Origin: Terrisporobacter petrolearius
GTDB lineage: Bacteria > Bacillota > Clostridia > Peptostreptococcales > Peptostreptococcaceae
Direction of reading: 5' to 3'
Length of the DNA: 64,000 nucleotides
Assembly (NCBI RefSeq): GCF_020748185.1
Contig: NZ_JAHZMO010000002.1
Coordinates: 124,001 to 188,000, forward strand
Made by a program: the position numbers and the translations under genes. The notes under the pieces were generated by a model. That model ran no database searches, had not been told where the DNA came from, and was given only the letters and a program-made list of their open reading frames with translations. Positions 8,560-18,195 of the stretch are shown here, one piece after another (the stretch's first letter is position 1; each line of letters begins with the position of its first letter).

Positions 8560-9516
8560 TTATTTAAGATTGCTTAAAAACTCTCGTCCATTCATTTGAG
8601 CTTTACATGTCTTTATTCTGCAATTATTTAATCTAATAGTACACGCACCGCATATACCTTCTCCGCAACAGATTAAATTATTATTTGGAATTGCAAATTT
8701 TATCTTATTATCAATGCTATCTACTAATTGTAAAATAGACTTATTAAAATATATTAATCCACAACTGTAAACAAAACTTATATTGTTACTTTTTATATAA
8801 TTTATTAGAATTTCTTTTTTGTCTTCCAAATTAAAAAACTGAATATTTGCTCCTAGATTTTCTATTTTTTCCTCCATCATTTCTAGTCTTTTGCCTTTTT
8901 CATTTATAAATACTTCCACTTCATTGTTATTTCTAATTAATCTTTTTATAACTTTTAAGGAATTTACTTGAGATAAGCCATCTAGAACTACCAAACATTT
9001 GTTAAATTCATTTGATTTGATTTCTTTTAGTCCAAAAATTCCATTAAAATAAGGAGCCTTTACAATTATTTCTTCACAATTTACTAAAGGCTTTGTTTTT
9101 ATTCCTCTTGGAACTACTACTACTTCTAGTATATTATTTTCTTCATCCACATCCATTACAGATATTGGTGCATTGAAAAATCCACTTTCTCTATCTTTGT
9201 CCTTCAAAAAAACATATGCACCTGGTTCACTTAAATCTCTAGTTAAATAACTAGGTATTTTAATCTTTAAAAAGTAAATATTTTTTTCTATTTCTTTGCT
9301 TTCAATCACTTTACAAAGTAAATCTTTTCTTTCTTCTACTGGTACTATTTTGTTGTGCATAAGTTCATTGTAAATACAAACTCCTTGCCACTTACACTCA
9401 CAAGTCTTTTCCCCTCTAATTAAAGAACATTTTATACAATCCCCGCTGTGAGCTAAATGACATGGACAGTATTTTCCACCTGCATCAGCACAAAATTGAT
9501 TATTAGGTCTTTCCAT
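8560..9516 (-). CDS. PyrK-like FAD/NAD(P)-binding iron-sulfur oxidoreductase
   Basis: About 318 residues, similar to the sulfide/dihydroorotate dehydrogenase-like electron-transfer subunits. The C-terminal NNLICCGEGICGACTIRL followed by a further Cys matches the 2Fe-2S site of PyrK. The middle is a ferredoxin-reductase fold (EPGAYVFLKD and NAPISVMDVD for FAD). The N-terminus has an extra cysteine cluster, CADAGGKYCPCHLAHSGDC and more, unusual for PyrK and suited to additional metal centres. I prefer the ATG at 9516, which follows AAGGAAGTG; an in-frame start at 9564 has no ribosome-binding site. First gene of the operon with the FAD oxidoreductase. Confidence 0.8.
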   Translation of the reverse strand: MERPNNQFCADAGGKYCPCHLAHSGDCIKCSLIRGEKTCECKWQGVCIYNELMHNKIVPVEERKDLLCKVIESKEIEKNIYFLKIKIPSYLTRDLSEPGAYVFLKDKDRESGFFNAPISVMDVDEENNILEVVVVPRGIKTKPLVNCEEIIVKAPYFNGIFGLKEIKSNEFNKCLVVLDGLSQVNSLKVIKRLIRNNNEVEVFINEKGKRLEMMEEKIENLGANIQFFNLEDKKEILINYIKSNNISFVYSCGLIYFNKSILQLVDSIDNKIKFAIPNNNLICCGEGICGACTIRLNNCRIKTCKAQMNGREFLSNLK

Positions 9517-9611
9517 TTTGTCCACTTCCTTAAAATGATATTTTCTCTTAAACTCTTTCATCACTATTAAGCTATATTATTAATTTATTAATTATAGGAA
9601 AATCAGTGACA

Positions 9612-9656
9612 GAAAAAAGAAGTTTAAAATATATTTCTTTTAAACTTCTTTTTTAT
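9612..9656. terminator. Bidirectional terminator
   Basis: A perfect 13-bp stem (9617-9629 with 9638-9650) with A runs and T runs on the two sides. On the minus strand it closes the gene ending at 9661. Confidence 0.8.
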
Positions 9657-9660
9657 CATT

Positions 9661-10119
9661 TTATATATATGGATCTGCTGCAAACCACACTGCCGTATAG
9701 TAATCCTCCTTGTTTGTATCACTCCAAGCAATAGCAACACTAAAATCATCAATATATTGCAAATCTATAATTTCTGCTTCTAATCCATTTTTTATAACTG
9801 AAAATGAATAAGCAAAATTTTGTTGTCCTATATGGTCGCTAATATCATATCCTCCTATTGCTAAATACAAATCATCACTTTCAAACATGGCTTCAACTAA
9901 ACAATCTCCTCCATCATATTGTGATATTATATTTGTATCAATGATAAAGGTAAGTATATCTCCGCTTTTTATTTGTGATTTATCAATTTCTATCATATAT
10001 CTTGCGTCAACTTTATAGTTGCAAATTTCTATAGGCTTTAATGGTAGTTCACTTATGTTGTATTTTACTTGTTCATTGTTTATATATACATATAAAGGTC
10101 CAAGTGGCGTTTGTAACAA
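9661..10119 (-). CDS. Hypothetical protein, 152 residues
   Basis: Not recognised. Start is TTG at 10119, placed 8 bases after AAGGGGG. No signal peptide or membrane segment. The sequence is acidic and rich in aromatic residues and beta-branched strands (GGYDISDHIGQQNFAYSF near residue 92, SVAIAWSDTNKEDYYTAVWF near the end), which suggests a beta-sandwich. It is a stand-alone gene with its own terminator between the flavoprotein operon and rubrerythrin; nothing around it gives a function. Confidence 0.7.
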   Translation of the reverse strand: MLQTPLGPLYVYINNEQVKYNISELPLKPIEICNYKVDARYMIEIDKSQIKSGDILTFIIDTNIISQYDGGDCLVEAMFESDDLYLAIGGYDISDHIGQQNFAYSFSVIKNGLEAEIIDLQYIDDFSVAIAWSDTNKEDYYTAVWFAADPYI

Positions 10120-10196
10120 TATGTATTCCCCCTTTTCAATTCTATAATATAGTATATGGGTGTAATTACATAAATTATCCCTATATCTTTTTATTT

Positions 10197-10230
10197 AAAA
10201 AACCTCATACTATTTTTAGCATGAGGCTTT
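10197..10230 (-). terminator. Terminator after rubrerythrin
   Basis: 8-bp stem (10203-10210 with 10219-10226, one G-T pair) followed on the minus strand by six T, 20 bases after the rubrerythrin stop. Confidence 0.8.
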
Positions 10231-10250
10231 ATATATAATTTATTTAATTT

Positions 10251-10793
10251 TTATCCAAAATATCTTTGTAGTAATCCTAAGAATGCTTTACCATGTCTAG
10301 CTTCATCTTTACACATTTCATGAACAGTATCATGAATAGCATCAAGTCCTAGTTCTTTGGCTCTCTTAGCTAGTTTTAATTTTCCATCAGTTGCTCCATA
10401 CTCTGCATCAACTCTAACTCTTAGGTTTTCTTTTGTATCAGCAACAACTACTTCTCCAAGTAATTCTGCAAATTTTGCAGCATGTTCTGCTTCTTCCAAA
10501 GCAATTCTTTTGTAAGCTTCACCTATTTCAGGATAACCTTCTCTATCAGCTTGACGACTCATTGCTAAATACATTCCAACTTCAGTACATTCCCCAACGA
10601 AGTTAGCTCTTAAATCTTCTATTATTTGTTCATCAACGCCTTGTGCCACACCTATTCTATGCTCATCTGCCCAATTCATTTTGCCTTTCATTTCTTGAAA
10701 TTTTTCAGATCCTACTTTACAAACAGGACACACTTCTGGTGCTTTTTCTCCTTCATATATATATCCACATACAGTACATACAAATTTTTTCAT
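10251..10793 (-). CDS. Reverse rubrerythrin
   Basis: 180 residues. The rubredoxin-type site (Cys6, Cys9, Cys22, Cys25 in [10 protein letters not shown] and EVCPVCKVG) is at the N-terminus, and the diiron ferritin-like domain follows ([46 protein letters not shown] with the expected ExxH ligands). This order is the reverse of classical rubrerythrin and is typical of clostridial enzymes that reduce hydrogen peroxide and oxygen with NAD(P)H-derived electrons. GGGAGGG precedes the ATG. Monocistronic, with its own terminator. Confidence 0.95.
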   Translation of the reverse strand: MKKFVCTVCGYIYEGEKAPEVCPVCKVGSEKFQEMKGKMNWADEHRIGVAQGVDEQIIEDLRANFVGECTEVGMYLAMSRQADREGYPEIGEAYKRIALEEAEHAAKFAELLGEVVVADTKENLRVRVDAEYGATDGKLKLAKRAKELGLDAIHDTVHEMCKDEARHGKAFLGLLQRYFG

Positions 10794-10906
10794 TTTAAAA
10801 ACCCTCCCAAATTTTATGATTTATTATAAATGCTTAATTAATTAATTATTAATTTATACTACATATATACCTTAAATTTGGTTAGTTTAAACAAAAAAAT
10901 AAATTT

Positions 10907-12139
10907 TTAATTGGGTTTATAAAAGCTAGTGTTAACTAACTCTTTTTTCATAATATTATTTTCTTCATCTAAAAATAATCTATATGTCTGTACAGTAATT
11001 TTATTTTTTGTATATTCCTCTACAATTTTTATAATTATTTTTTCTCTATCTAAGTTACATCCATATATTTTTGAAGTTATTGCTCCATTTCCAACTATGT
11101 TTTTTATATATACAGGGTGATTAAATGGATTAGAAAATTTTAAGTCAGTATATCCATAAGACACAGTAGCATCTCTTCCCCTTTGCACATATATGGAGGG
11201 AAGAGAATGATTATGTACTTCGCCTATGGTAAGTCCTGACACTAAGGCTGCATTATAAATTGTTGTGGAAACTTGACATACGCCTCCACCTTCTCCATTT
11301 GTAACCTTACCTCCAACTATTACAGGAGCACTTTTGTATCCGTTAACCCAATTCCTCGCTCCAGTGCATTTATTGTAAGAAAAAGTATCACCAGGCATTA
11401 GTAATATATCACTGGTTTGTTGCCCTGCCACATGTATATTACTTCCTCTAGATGTGAAGTTGTTAAAACTTGTACTAAATTCTCCCAGTACTGAATTTAT
11501 ACTTTTAACTTGCTTTGTAGAAATCTTTGGATACAAAGTAATTACAGGCAAATTAATATCTTCAATTTTCTTTTTATTTATCATATCATAAATAACTTCT
11601 TTTAATCTTGATAAATCAACTTCCCTACCCTTTTTTGATTCTGTTGCTTTTAACTCTCCACTAAGTTCAACACGAAAAGTTGCATCCACAGCATCTACAT
11701 TTATTTTATTGCAAATCACTTCTAATTTTTTACTTAATTTTATTTCATCATATGTGGCCTTTAAATTAATATTATGTTCTATCTTTAAATTAAGTTTGCT
11801 TTTTCTTTTTATATTTTCTATTGTAGAACTGCTTCTTGTATAATTAAGAGCTTCTTTTACCATTTCTTCTATGTGATAATTCAAGTCTATACTTTCAGGT
11901 TTTATTGTCCATTTTTCATTATTATAAGTAATATTAAAATCCTTCAAAGGATAGGTTGATTTAAGCTTGTTTATTGCTTGTTCTTCAGTTAATTTGCCAA
12001 CATCTATATTTTGTATCGTAATATTGCTATAAATTTTTTTCTCATTTTCTTTTGGTGCTAATCCAAGGGAAGAAAACCCTATAATCATTATCATTACTAA
12101 ATATGTTAATTTATTTAAAATACATTTTTGTCTTATCAT
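10907..12139 (-). CDS. VanW family protein, secreted or membrane-anchored
   Basis: 410 residues. An N-terminal hydrophobic segment (about residues 11-28) serves as signal anchor. Residues 40-200 match the peptidoglycan-binding type repeat seen in front of VanW domains (ITIQNIDVGKLTEEQAINKL). The VanW domain follows, with FNNFTSRGSNIHVAGQQTSD, LMPGDTFSYNKCTGARNWV and GGGVCQVSTTIYNAAL. Related proteins lie in vancomycin-resistance clusters, but isolated copies like this are common in clostridia and their role at the cell wall is unknown. GGAGAG precedes the ATG. Confidence 0.88.
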   Translation of the reverse strand: MIRQKCILNKLTYLVMIMIIGFSSLGLAPKENEKKIYSNITIQNIDVGKLTEEQAINKLKSTYPLKDFNITYNNEKWTIKPESIDLNYHIEEMVKEALNYTRSSSTIENIKRKSKLNLKIEHNINLKATYDEIKLSKKLEVICNKINVDAVDATFRVELSGELKATESKKGREVDLSRLKEVIYDMINKKKIEDINLPVITLYPKISTKQVKSINSVLGEFSTSFNNFTSRGSNIHVAGQQTSDILLMPGDTFSYNKCTGARNWVNGYKSAPVIVGGKVTNGEGGGVCQVSTTIYNAALVSGLTIGEVHNHSLPSIYVQRGRDATVSYGYTDLKFSNPFNHPVYIKNIVGNGAITSKIYGCNLDREKIIIKIVEEYTKNKITVQTYRLFLDEENNIMKKELVNTSFYKPN

Positions 12140-12244
12140 TTTACTCTCCTAACTATAAAATTATATAATTATGTTTTCCCATGAGAGTTTTTATATTCTA
12201 ATGATTATTTTCATTTTAAATTTTTATTTATACTAACCTTAAGT

Positions 12245-12736
12245 TTATGCTTTTTCAAACAATAATATCATATCATTCCATTTTGATCCTCCATGAGAAG
12301 ATATTGAAATACCCTCATGTTTAAATCCAAATTTTTCATAATAATGAATTAAATAGTCTTTACAAGTAAGAACTATGCCCTTTTTTCCTCTTTTTTTTGA
12401 AAGCTTTATAAATTCTTCTAATAACATAGCTGCCATACCTTTGTTTCTATATTGTGGTAAAACATCTAAACCAAATACTGTTTGATATTTACCCTTTGGA
12501 TTGTGTAGCGTAGTGTCACTATATAATTTATCAGGAAGGCAAGCCTTATCTGTAGTACACCCATTTATAAATCCCACAATTTTTTCATCTTCCACTGCAA
12601 CTAAAAAATTTTCCCCGAAAGCTTTGAATCTTTCTTCCATAACTTCTTTGCTAGCTGCTTCTGATGGTGGAAAACAAATACTTTCTATTTTTATTATTTC
12701 TTTTAAATCATCTTTATTTGCTAGTCTAATCTCCAT
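12245..12736 (-). CDS. GNAT family N-acetyltransferase
   Basis: 163 residues covering one complete GNAT fold. Acetyl-CoA binding motif A is visible as VFGLDVLPQYRNKGMAAMLL (R/Q-x-x-G-x-A/G variant) near residue 100, and the C-terminal HYYEKFGFKHEGIS is motif B. The first strand MEIRLANKDDLKEI is typical. AAAGGAG precedes the ATG. Closest in style to the arylalkylamine/YhbS-like acetyltransferases, but the acceptor substrate cannot be inferred. Stand-alone gene. Confidence 0.87.
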   Translation of the reverse strand: MEIRLANKDDLKEIIKIESICFPPSEAASKEVMEERFKAFGENFLVAVEDEKIVGFINGCTTDKACLPDKLYSDTTLHNPKGKYQTVFGLDVLPQYRNKGMAAMLLEEFIKLSKKRGKKGIVLTCKDYLIHYYEKFGFKHEGISISSHGGSKWNDMILLFEKA

Positions 12737-12848
12737 AAGTTCTCCTTTACAATTTTTTAGTTATAATATTTACGTACTATAAATTATAGCACAAATTAAT
12801 TTTTTGTTCTTTCTCATAAAAAATTCGCTTGCAACAATTTATTCCAAA

Positions 12849-12897
12849 TAATATAAAGCTAGTAAGTAATAATTTCGTTACTAGCTTATAATATTAT
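12849..12897 (-). terminator. Terminator after the first pseudokinase gene
   Basis: Long stem centred near 12871 (about 12849-12865 with 12878-12897, small mismatches), then A+T-rich sequence, just past the stop at 12912. Confidence 0.7.
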
Positions 12898-12911
12898 TTG
12901 TATTTTATTAC

Positions 12912-14252
12912 TTACTCCACTACATCCTTGTTATTGTTTAAGTTTTTATCTTCATCTGGATTTTGATTTGGTTTTTCTTTATTGGAATTGTCATCGTCTG
13001 GTTTTTCTTTATCTGGCTTATCTTCATCTTTATCATCTTTGTCTTTATCTTTGTCTGGTTTTTCTTTATTTTTATCCTTATTTGAATTGTCTTTGTCTGG
13101 TTTTTCTTTATCTTTATTATTCTTCTCTTTATTTTTTGTATTTTCTTTTTTATTTTTTGTGTTTTCTTTTTTGTCTTCTTTTTTAGTATTTTCTTTAATG
13201 TTTTCCTTGCTCTTTTTGCTAACATCAATTTTTTCTTCTTTTTTTGTTTCAGTTGAGTCTTTAGGTTTGATCATGTTTTCTTCAATAGGAGTTAAATTTA
13301 GGTCACTTTCATCATTTGAACTTTTTTGCACTTTATAAACGGCTTCACTTGTGTTTTTAGTCGATATATTGTCTGTATTTTTGTTTATTACATATTGTGC
13401 TCCAAAGGCCGTGGTGCAAAGTAATACTACAACTGAACATGCTATAATTACATATTTTTTAATATTATAATTGGGATTTAATTTACTTTGGTCTTTTAGA
13501 TTAACATCTTCACTATTAATTAATTCTCCCTTACATAAATATAAATCTATGTCATTTAAAAATTCATTTAAATCTCTATATTTATCTTTTGAAATATGTT
13601 TTTTATTTGTAGCTTTAGCTAAAATCTGACTAATATCCTTATCCAAATTTTTATTTTCTTGTGGATTAAATATTTCTTTACCTGTAATCATTTGGCATAA
13701 AATTTTTCCTATAGCTTGCACATCTTCCTTAGGTCGAAAATTTTTAGCATCATGAATTTTACAGTTTATATGACCCCTATGATTATTAATAAATGATAAA
13801 GTATCAATTTTTATTACACCTTGACCATTTATTATTATATTTTCTCTTGTTAAATCTTCAAAGTTTATTTTTTTATTATTAAATTCCTTAACACCATTTA
13901 TTACTTCTCTTATTATTTGTAAGCATTGATTTTTGTGAAGCTTATTAATTCTCATTAACTCATCTAACGTTAAACCTTCAAAGTCTTCACTTTCAATATA
14001 ATAATAAATTTTGTCTTTTTTTATATAACTGTCCATAAGATTTATAGATGTTACATTTTCACTATTAATGTTTCTTAGTAATTCTATTTCTTTTTTAAAT
14101 GATTCTAAATTTTCTTCATTGCCTTCTAAATTTATAAGTATATTTATAATTATTTTTTCATTAGTCTCTTTCTTTATGCCTGAATAAACATTTGACCATT
14201 TTGTTTTATCAATGAAATCTCTGATTGTATATTTATAATTAAAATCTCTCAT
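12912..14252 (-). CDS. Membrane-anchored Ser/Thr kinase-like protein, predicted pseudokinase
   Basis: 446 residues. Residues 1-240 follow a Hanks-type kinase outline (FKKEIELLRNI helix C Glu; DVQAIGKILCQMITGKEIF helix F), but key positions are lost: no Lys in IIINIL where VAIK is expected, FEDLTREN in place of HRDLKPEN (Asp and Asn kept, His, Arg and Lys lost) and IKIDTLSF in place of DFG. One transmembrane helix (VIIACSVVVLLCTTAFGAQYV, about 265-285) follows. The outer 150 residues are a disordered Lys/Asp/Asn/Pro repeat tail (KDNSNKDKNKEKPDKDKDKD type), likely spanning the wall. A paralogue lies at 20425-21828. Catalysis is unlikely; a scaffold or sensor role is inference. Confidence 0.75.
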   Translation of the reverse strand: MRDFNYKYTIRDFIDKTKWSNVYSGIKKETNEKIIINILINLEGNEENLESFKKEIELLRNINSENVTSINLMDSYIKKDKIYYYIESEDFEGLTLDELMRINKLHKNQCLQIIREVINGVKEFNNKKINFEDLTRENIIINGQGVIKIDTLSFINNHRGHINCKIHDAKNFRPKEDVQAIGKILCQMITGKEIFNPQENKNLDKDISQILAKATNKKHISKDKYRDLNEFLNDIDLYLCKGELINSEDVNLKDQSKLNPNYNIKKYVIIACSVVVLLCTTAFGAQYVINKNTDNISTKNTSEAVYKVQKSSNDESDLNLTPIEENMIKPKDSTETKKEEKIDVSKKSKENIKENTKKEDKKENTKNKKENTKNKEKNNKDKEKPDKDNSNKDKNKEKPDKDKDKDDKDEDKPDKEKPDDDNSNKEKPNQNPDEDKNLNNNKDVVE

Positions 14253-14455
14253 ATCTTCGCCTCTTTTTAATCATTATAATAAAATAATAATTGTATATAA
14301 AATATTTGTCTACTATATAATTATAACATTTTAATAAAACACCTCAACCTTTGAATTATAAATCCAGCAATTAAGGTGTAGTAGTTTCTATTTTTCTTAG
14401 ATTCATAGAATAGATTAAATTAAAAAATCTTATTATTAAGGGATAATGTAATATG

Positions 14456-14494
14456 TAAAAAAGTAGCTATTAGCTTTTACACATAATAACTACT
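14456..14494 (-). terminator. Terminator after the ABC exporter operon
   Basis: 11-bp stem (14462-14472 with 14484-14494, one mismatch) followed on the minus strand by six T; lies 11 bases past the second ABC gene. Confidence 0.8.
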
Positions 14495-14504
14495 CTCTAT
14501 TTAC

Positions 14505-16268
14505 TTAACTTGCTTTTTCAAATTGACTATTATAAAGTTCTGCATAGAATCCATTTACACTTAAAAGTTCTTCATGATTTCCACTTTCTATAATATCTCC
14601 ATCTTTCATAACTAAAATTACATCAGCGTTTTTTATTGTTGATAATCTATGAGCTATAACAAATGAAGTTTTTCCTACTGTTAATTTATCCATAGCCTCT
14701 TGTATTAATAATTCTGTACGAGTATCTACAGAACTTGTTGCCTCATCTAGTATTAATAAAGGTGCATTTTTCACCATTGCTCTTGCTATAGTAATTAACT
14801 GTTTTTGCCCAGCCGATAAATTAGTATTATCATCTAATACGGTGTCATACCCTTCAGGTAAAGTTCTTATAAAATGATCTACTCCAACAGCTTTACAAGC
14901 AGATACTATTACTGATTGTGACACATCCTCTTTATTATAAGTTATATTTTCTCTAATTGTTCCTTCAAACAACCATGTGTCTTGAAGTACCATACAGAAT
15001 AAATCATGTACCTTTTCTCTACTTAAACTTTGTATCGGTACTTCATCTATTTTTATTGTTCCACTATTTACATCGTAAAACTTCATTAATAAGTTTACTA
15101 AAGTAGTTTTACCAGCTCCAGTTGGTCCTACTATGGCAACCTTTTGTCCTGATTTAATATCAGCAGAGAAATCTTTTATTATTAATTTATCTTTATCATA
15201 TCCAAACTTAACATGTTCAAATTTAACATGTCCTTCTACATTTTCTAAAGATATGTCTTTATTACTTTCATCTTCCATTTCCTCTTCTTCTAAAAACTCG
15301 AATACTCGTTTACATGCAGCTGATGTTGACTGTAGAGAAGTGGCTGCTTGAGCAAATTGAGCAAGGGGTTGTGTAAAAAATCTAATATACATCATAAATG
15401 CTACTATTACACCAAAACTTATTTTATTATTGAAAGCTAATACTGCACCTACAACACAAACTGCCACATATCCAAAGTTGCCTATAAAGGCCATTAAAGG
15501 CATCATTAAACCTGATATAAATTGTGATTTCCATGCACTTTGTTTAAGATTATCATTTAGTATTTTAAACTTTTCATTTGTTTCTTCACCTGCATTATAT
15601 ACTTTTATTACACTATGACCAGTATAAGCTTCTTCTATATGTCCATTTATTTCTCCAAGATAATGTTGTTGGTTTACAAAATATTTTTGAGATTTTGATA
15701 TTATTAACATCATTAATCCAAAGCCAATTACTGTAGATACTACTGCTGTAATTGTTAAAGTTCTGTTTGTAGTTGTCATCATATACAATGAACCTAATAA
15801 TAAGGATATTCCACTTACTAAAGTCCCTATACTTTGATTTAAAGTTTGACCTATTGTATCTACATCATTAGTCATACGGCTTAGAACATCGCCAACAGTA
15901 GTTTTATCAAAATACTTTAATGGTAATTTATCTATTTTATTAGATATATCACTTCTTAACTCTTTAGTAGTCTTTTGTGTTATTGTTGCCATTATAAAAC
16001 CTTGCAAATAAGATAACACAACACTAACACCATATAACCCTGCTAATGTTAAACATATACTAGATATCTTATCCATGTTAATTCCAACTACTATTCCTTT
16101 TATAATCAAATTAGTAACTTCACTTAATTTGTCTGGACTTATAACTGTTATTATTGATCCACCTATGGCAAATATAAAGGCTAAAATTAATGCAAAACTA
16201 TATTTTTTCATATACGCCAATAAGTTGCCTAAGCTACCTTGTGACTTTTGTTTATTTTTATTAAGCAT
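14505..16268 (-). CDS. ABC exporter half-transporter, subunit 2 (canonical nucleotide site)
   Basis: 587 residues: six transmembrane helices in the first 320 residues, then a nucleotide-binding domain with Walker A GPTGAGKTT near 378, signature LSAGQKQL near 485 and Walker B LLILDEATSSVD with the catalytic Glu, then the His switch IAHRLST. The signature has Ala where the consensus has Gly. It overlaps its partner gene by 8 bases, with the ribosome-binding site inside the partner's end, so they are surely a heterodimer. Likely exports a drug, peptide or lipid; the substrate is unknown. Confidence 0.92.
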   Translation of the reverse strand: MLNKNKQKSQGSLGNLLAYMKKYSFALILAFIFAIGGSIITVISPDKLSEVTNLIIKGIVVGINMDKISSICLTLAGLYGVSVVLSYLQGFIMATITQKTTKELRSDISNKIDKLPLKYFDKTTVGDVLSRMTNDVDTIGQTLNQSIGTLVSGISLLLGSLYMMTTTNRTLTITAVVSTVIGFGLMMLIISKSQKYFVNQQHYLGEINGHIEEAYTGHSVIKVYNAGEETNEKFKILNDNLKQSAWKSQFISGLMMPLMAFIGNFGYVAVCVVGAVLAFNNKISFGVIVAFMMYIRFFTQPLAQFAQAATSLQSTSAACKRVFEFLEEEEMEDESNKDISLENVEGHVKFEHVKFGYDKDKLIIKDFSADIKSGQKVAIVGPTGAGKTTLVNLLMKFYDVNSGTIKIDEVPIQSLSREKVHDLFCMVLQDTWLFEGTIRENITYNKEDVSQSVIVSACKAVGVDHFIRTLPEGYDTVLDDNTNLSAGQKQLITIARAMVKNAPLLILDEATSSVDTRTELLIQEAMDKLTVGKTSFVIAHRLSTIKNADVILVMKDGDIIESGNHEELLSVNGFYAELYNSQFEKAS

Positions 16269-18030
16269 TGGCTAATTCCTCCTTTGAAAGCTGAGAATAT
16301 GCTATTTCTTGATAGACTCCACATTTTTTCATAAGTTCATGGTGAGTTCCCATACCTGCTATTTGTCCTTCATCTAGAACTATTATTTTGTCTGCATCAA
16401 TTATAGTACCTATACGTTGTGCTACTATTAAATTTGTAGCATTAGATATTTCATGTTTTAATACAGATCTAAGTTTTCTGTCAGTTTTATAGTCAAGTGC
16501 TGAGAAAGAATCGTCAAATATATATATTTCTGGCTTTCTACATATTGCTCTTGCTATGGATAATCTTTGCTTTTGCCCTCCTGATACGTTACTTCCTCCT
16601 TGAGAAATACTTGCTTTGTAAGTGTTCTCCATATTCTCAACAAATTCTGTTCCTTGGGCTATTTTCACAGCTCTTTTCACGTCTAACTCAGAATAATTTT
16701 CCTTGCCATTATTACCATAAGCTACGTTTGAAGTTATATCTCCAGAAAATAACACTGCCTTTTGATGAACGTATCCTAAAAGATTGTTTAGCTCCTTTTG
16801 TTTATATTTTTTTACATTAACTCCATTTACTAATACTTCACCTTCTGTAGCATCATAAAATCTTGGTATTAAATTTATTAAAGAAGTTTTACCACTTCCT
16901 GTAGATCCAATTATGGCAACTGTTTCACCCATTTTAGCCGTAAAGCTTATATCACGAAGTACATAGTCTGAACCTTCTGAGTCAGGATATTTAAAGCTAA
17001 CATTTTTGAATTCTATTTCACCAGTTTTTGAAGTCTTTTCAAATTTTCCATCTCCATCAACTATACTTTCCTTTGTATTTAATACTTCAAGTATACGTTT
17101 AGCTGAAACTGAAGCTCTTGGCATCATTATAAATATGATTGTTAACATCATAAATGCCATTATTACCTGCATTGAATAAGATGAGAAGACTATCATATTA
17201 CTAAATAAATTCATTTTATCCATAATATCTGCATCATTTATTAAATAAGCACCTATCCAGTATATGGCAAGTGTTAACCCATTCATAACAAACATCATTC
17301 CTGGTTGCATTATTGACATAACTCTATTTATTACTAAGTTGTTTTTAGTTATCTCTTCATTTACATTTTCAAATTTGTTATTTTGATAGTTTTCTGCATT
17401 ATATGCACGAACTACACGTATTCCTGTTAAATTTTCTCTTGTTACTAAATTAAGTCTGTCATTTAATTTTTGAATCTTTTTAAATCTAGGTAAGGCAAAT
17501 ATCATTATTACTAAGATAATTAATACTAAAACTAATATGGCTCCACCAGTGGCGCTACTCCATTGCCATCCTTTATCTATAATCTTACAAACTGCCCAAA
17601 CTGCTGTAATGGGAGCTTTTATTATTAATTGAAGCCCCATAGCCACAACATTTTGAATTTGAGTAATATCATTAGTTGAACGTGTTATTAAACTAGGTGT
17701 AGAAAATTTATTAATTTCAGCCATTGAGAATCCTTCTATTTTATCGTATACACTTGAACGAAGTTTCCATGATAAATTTGAAGCTATTTGGGCTGCAAAA
17801 TAACCTACTATAAAAGCTGCTATTAAACTACCAAAGGCACACAGTAGCATATAACCTCCAGTACTTAATATTTCGCTCATTTCACTATTTGGTGTCTGAA
17901 CTAATCTTGTTATTTCTGACATATAATCTGGTAGTCTTAAATCAAGATATACTTGCGTTACTACAAATAAAAAGCTGCAAAGTACAAACATCCAGTCTTT
18001 TTTTGTTAAATATTTCAATATCTTTAACAT
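16261..18030 (-). CDS. ABC exporter half-transporter, subunit 1 (degenerate nucleotide site)
   Basis: 589 residues with six membrane helices and an ATPase domain: Walker A GSTGSGKTS near 375, signature VSGGQKQR, and Walker B EIYIFDDSFSALD. The residue after Walker B is Asp rather than Glu and the switch His is replaced (VAQRIGT), so this half supplies the non-hydrolytic site, as in TM287/288- or BmrCD-type heterodimers. First gene of a two-gene operon; GAAAGGAAG precedes the ATG. It is divergent from a two-component system 190 bases away, which probably controls it. Confidence 0.92.
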   Translation of the reverse strand: MLKILKYLTKKDWMFVLCSFLFVVTQVYLDLRLPDYMSEITRLVQTPNSEMSEILSTGGYMLLCAFGSLIAAFIVGYFAAQIASNLSWKLRSSVYDKIEGFSMAEINKFSTPSLITRSTNDITQIQNVVAMGLQLIIKAPITAVWAVCKIIDKGWQWSSATGGAILVLVLIILVIMIFALPRFKKIQKLNDRLNLVTRENLTGIRVVRAYNAENYQNNKFENVNEEITKNNLVINRVMSIMQPGMMFVMNGLTLAIYWIGAYLINDADIMDKMNLFSNMIVFSSYSMQVIMAFMMLTIIFIMMPRASVSAKRILEVLNTKESIVDGDGKFEKTSKTGEIEFKNVSFKYPDSEGSDYVLRDISFTAKMGETVAIIGSTGSGKTSLINLIPRFYDATEGEVLVNGVNVKKYKQKELNNLLGYVHQKAVLFSGDITSNVAYGNNGKENYSELDVKRAVKIAQGTEFVENMENTYKASISQGGSNVSGGQKQRLSIARAICRKPEIYIFDDSFSALDYKTDRKLRSVLKHEISNATNLIVAQRIGTIIDADKIIVLDEGQIAGMGTHHELMKKCGVYQEIAYSQLSKEELANA

Positions 18031-18148
18031 TGTTAATCTTCCTTTCTGTCTTAAATCTATGTTCGTATTTTACAAAAGAAAAATTAACTAAAGATTAATT
18101 AAAGATGAACCAAAGATGAATTTTTTTATTTCACCCTTATAAATATTG

Positions 18149-18195
18149 ACTCATATTCATAATCTAATATAAACTCATATTCATAATCTAATATA
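18149..18195. repeat. Tandem 24-base repeat between ABC genes and two-component system
   Basis: Two exact 23-base copies (18149-18171 and 18173-18195) with 24-base period, each containing CTCATATTCATAATCTAATA, placed about 40 bases upstream of the response-regulator start and 120 bases from the ABC start. The arrangement as direct repeats fits an OmpR-type regulator binding site. The stretch 18080-18120 also holds short repeated AAAGATGAA/AAAGATTAA words. Confidence 0.65.

Noticed and set aside
10907-12139. Vancomycin-resistance gene cluster
   Set aside because: A VanW-domain protein alone, without vanS/R/H/A/X-type genes, is common in clostridia and does not indicate resistance.
12938-13228. 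96-codon Lys/Ile-rich frame inside the first pseudokinase
   Set aside because: A shifted-frame shadow of the repetitive tail of the kinase-like protein; no ribosome-binding site.
12982-13338. Plus-strand frame of SLSGFSLSLLF-type repeats
   Set aside because: Antisense shadow of the repetitive kinase tail, no start signal.
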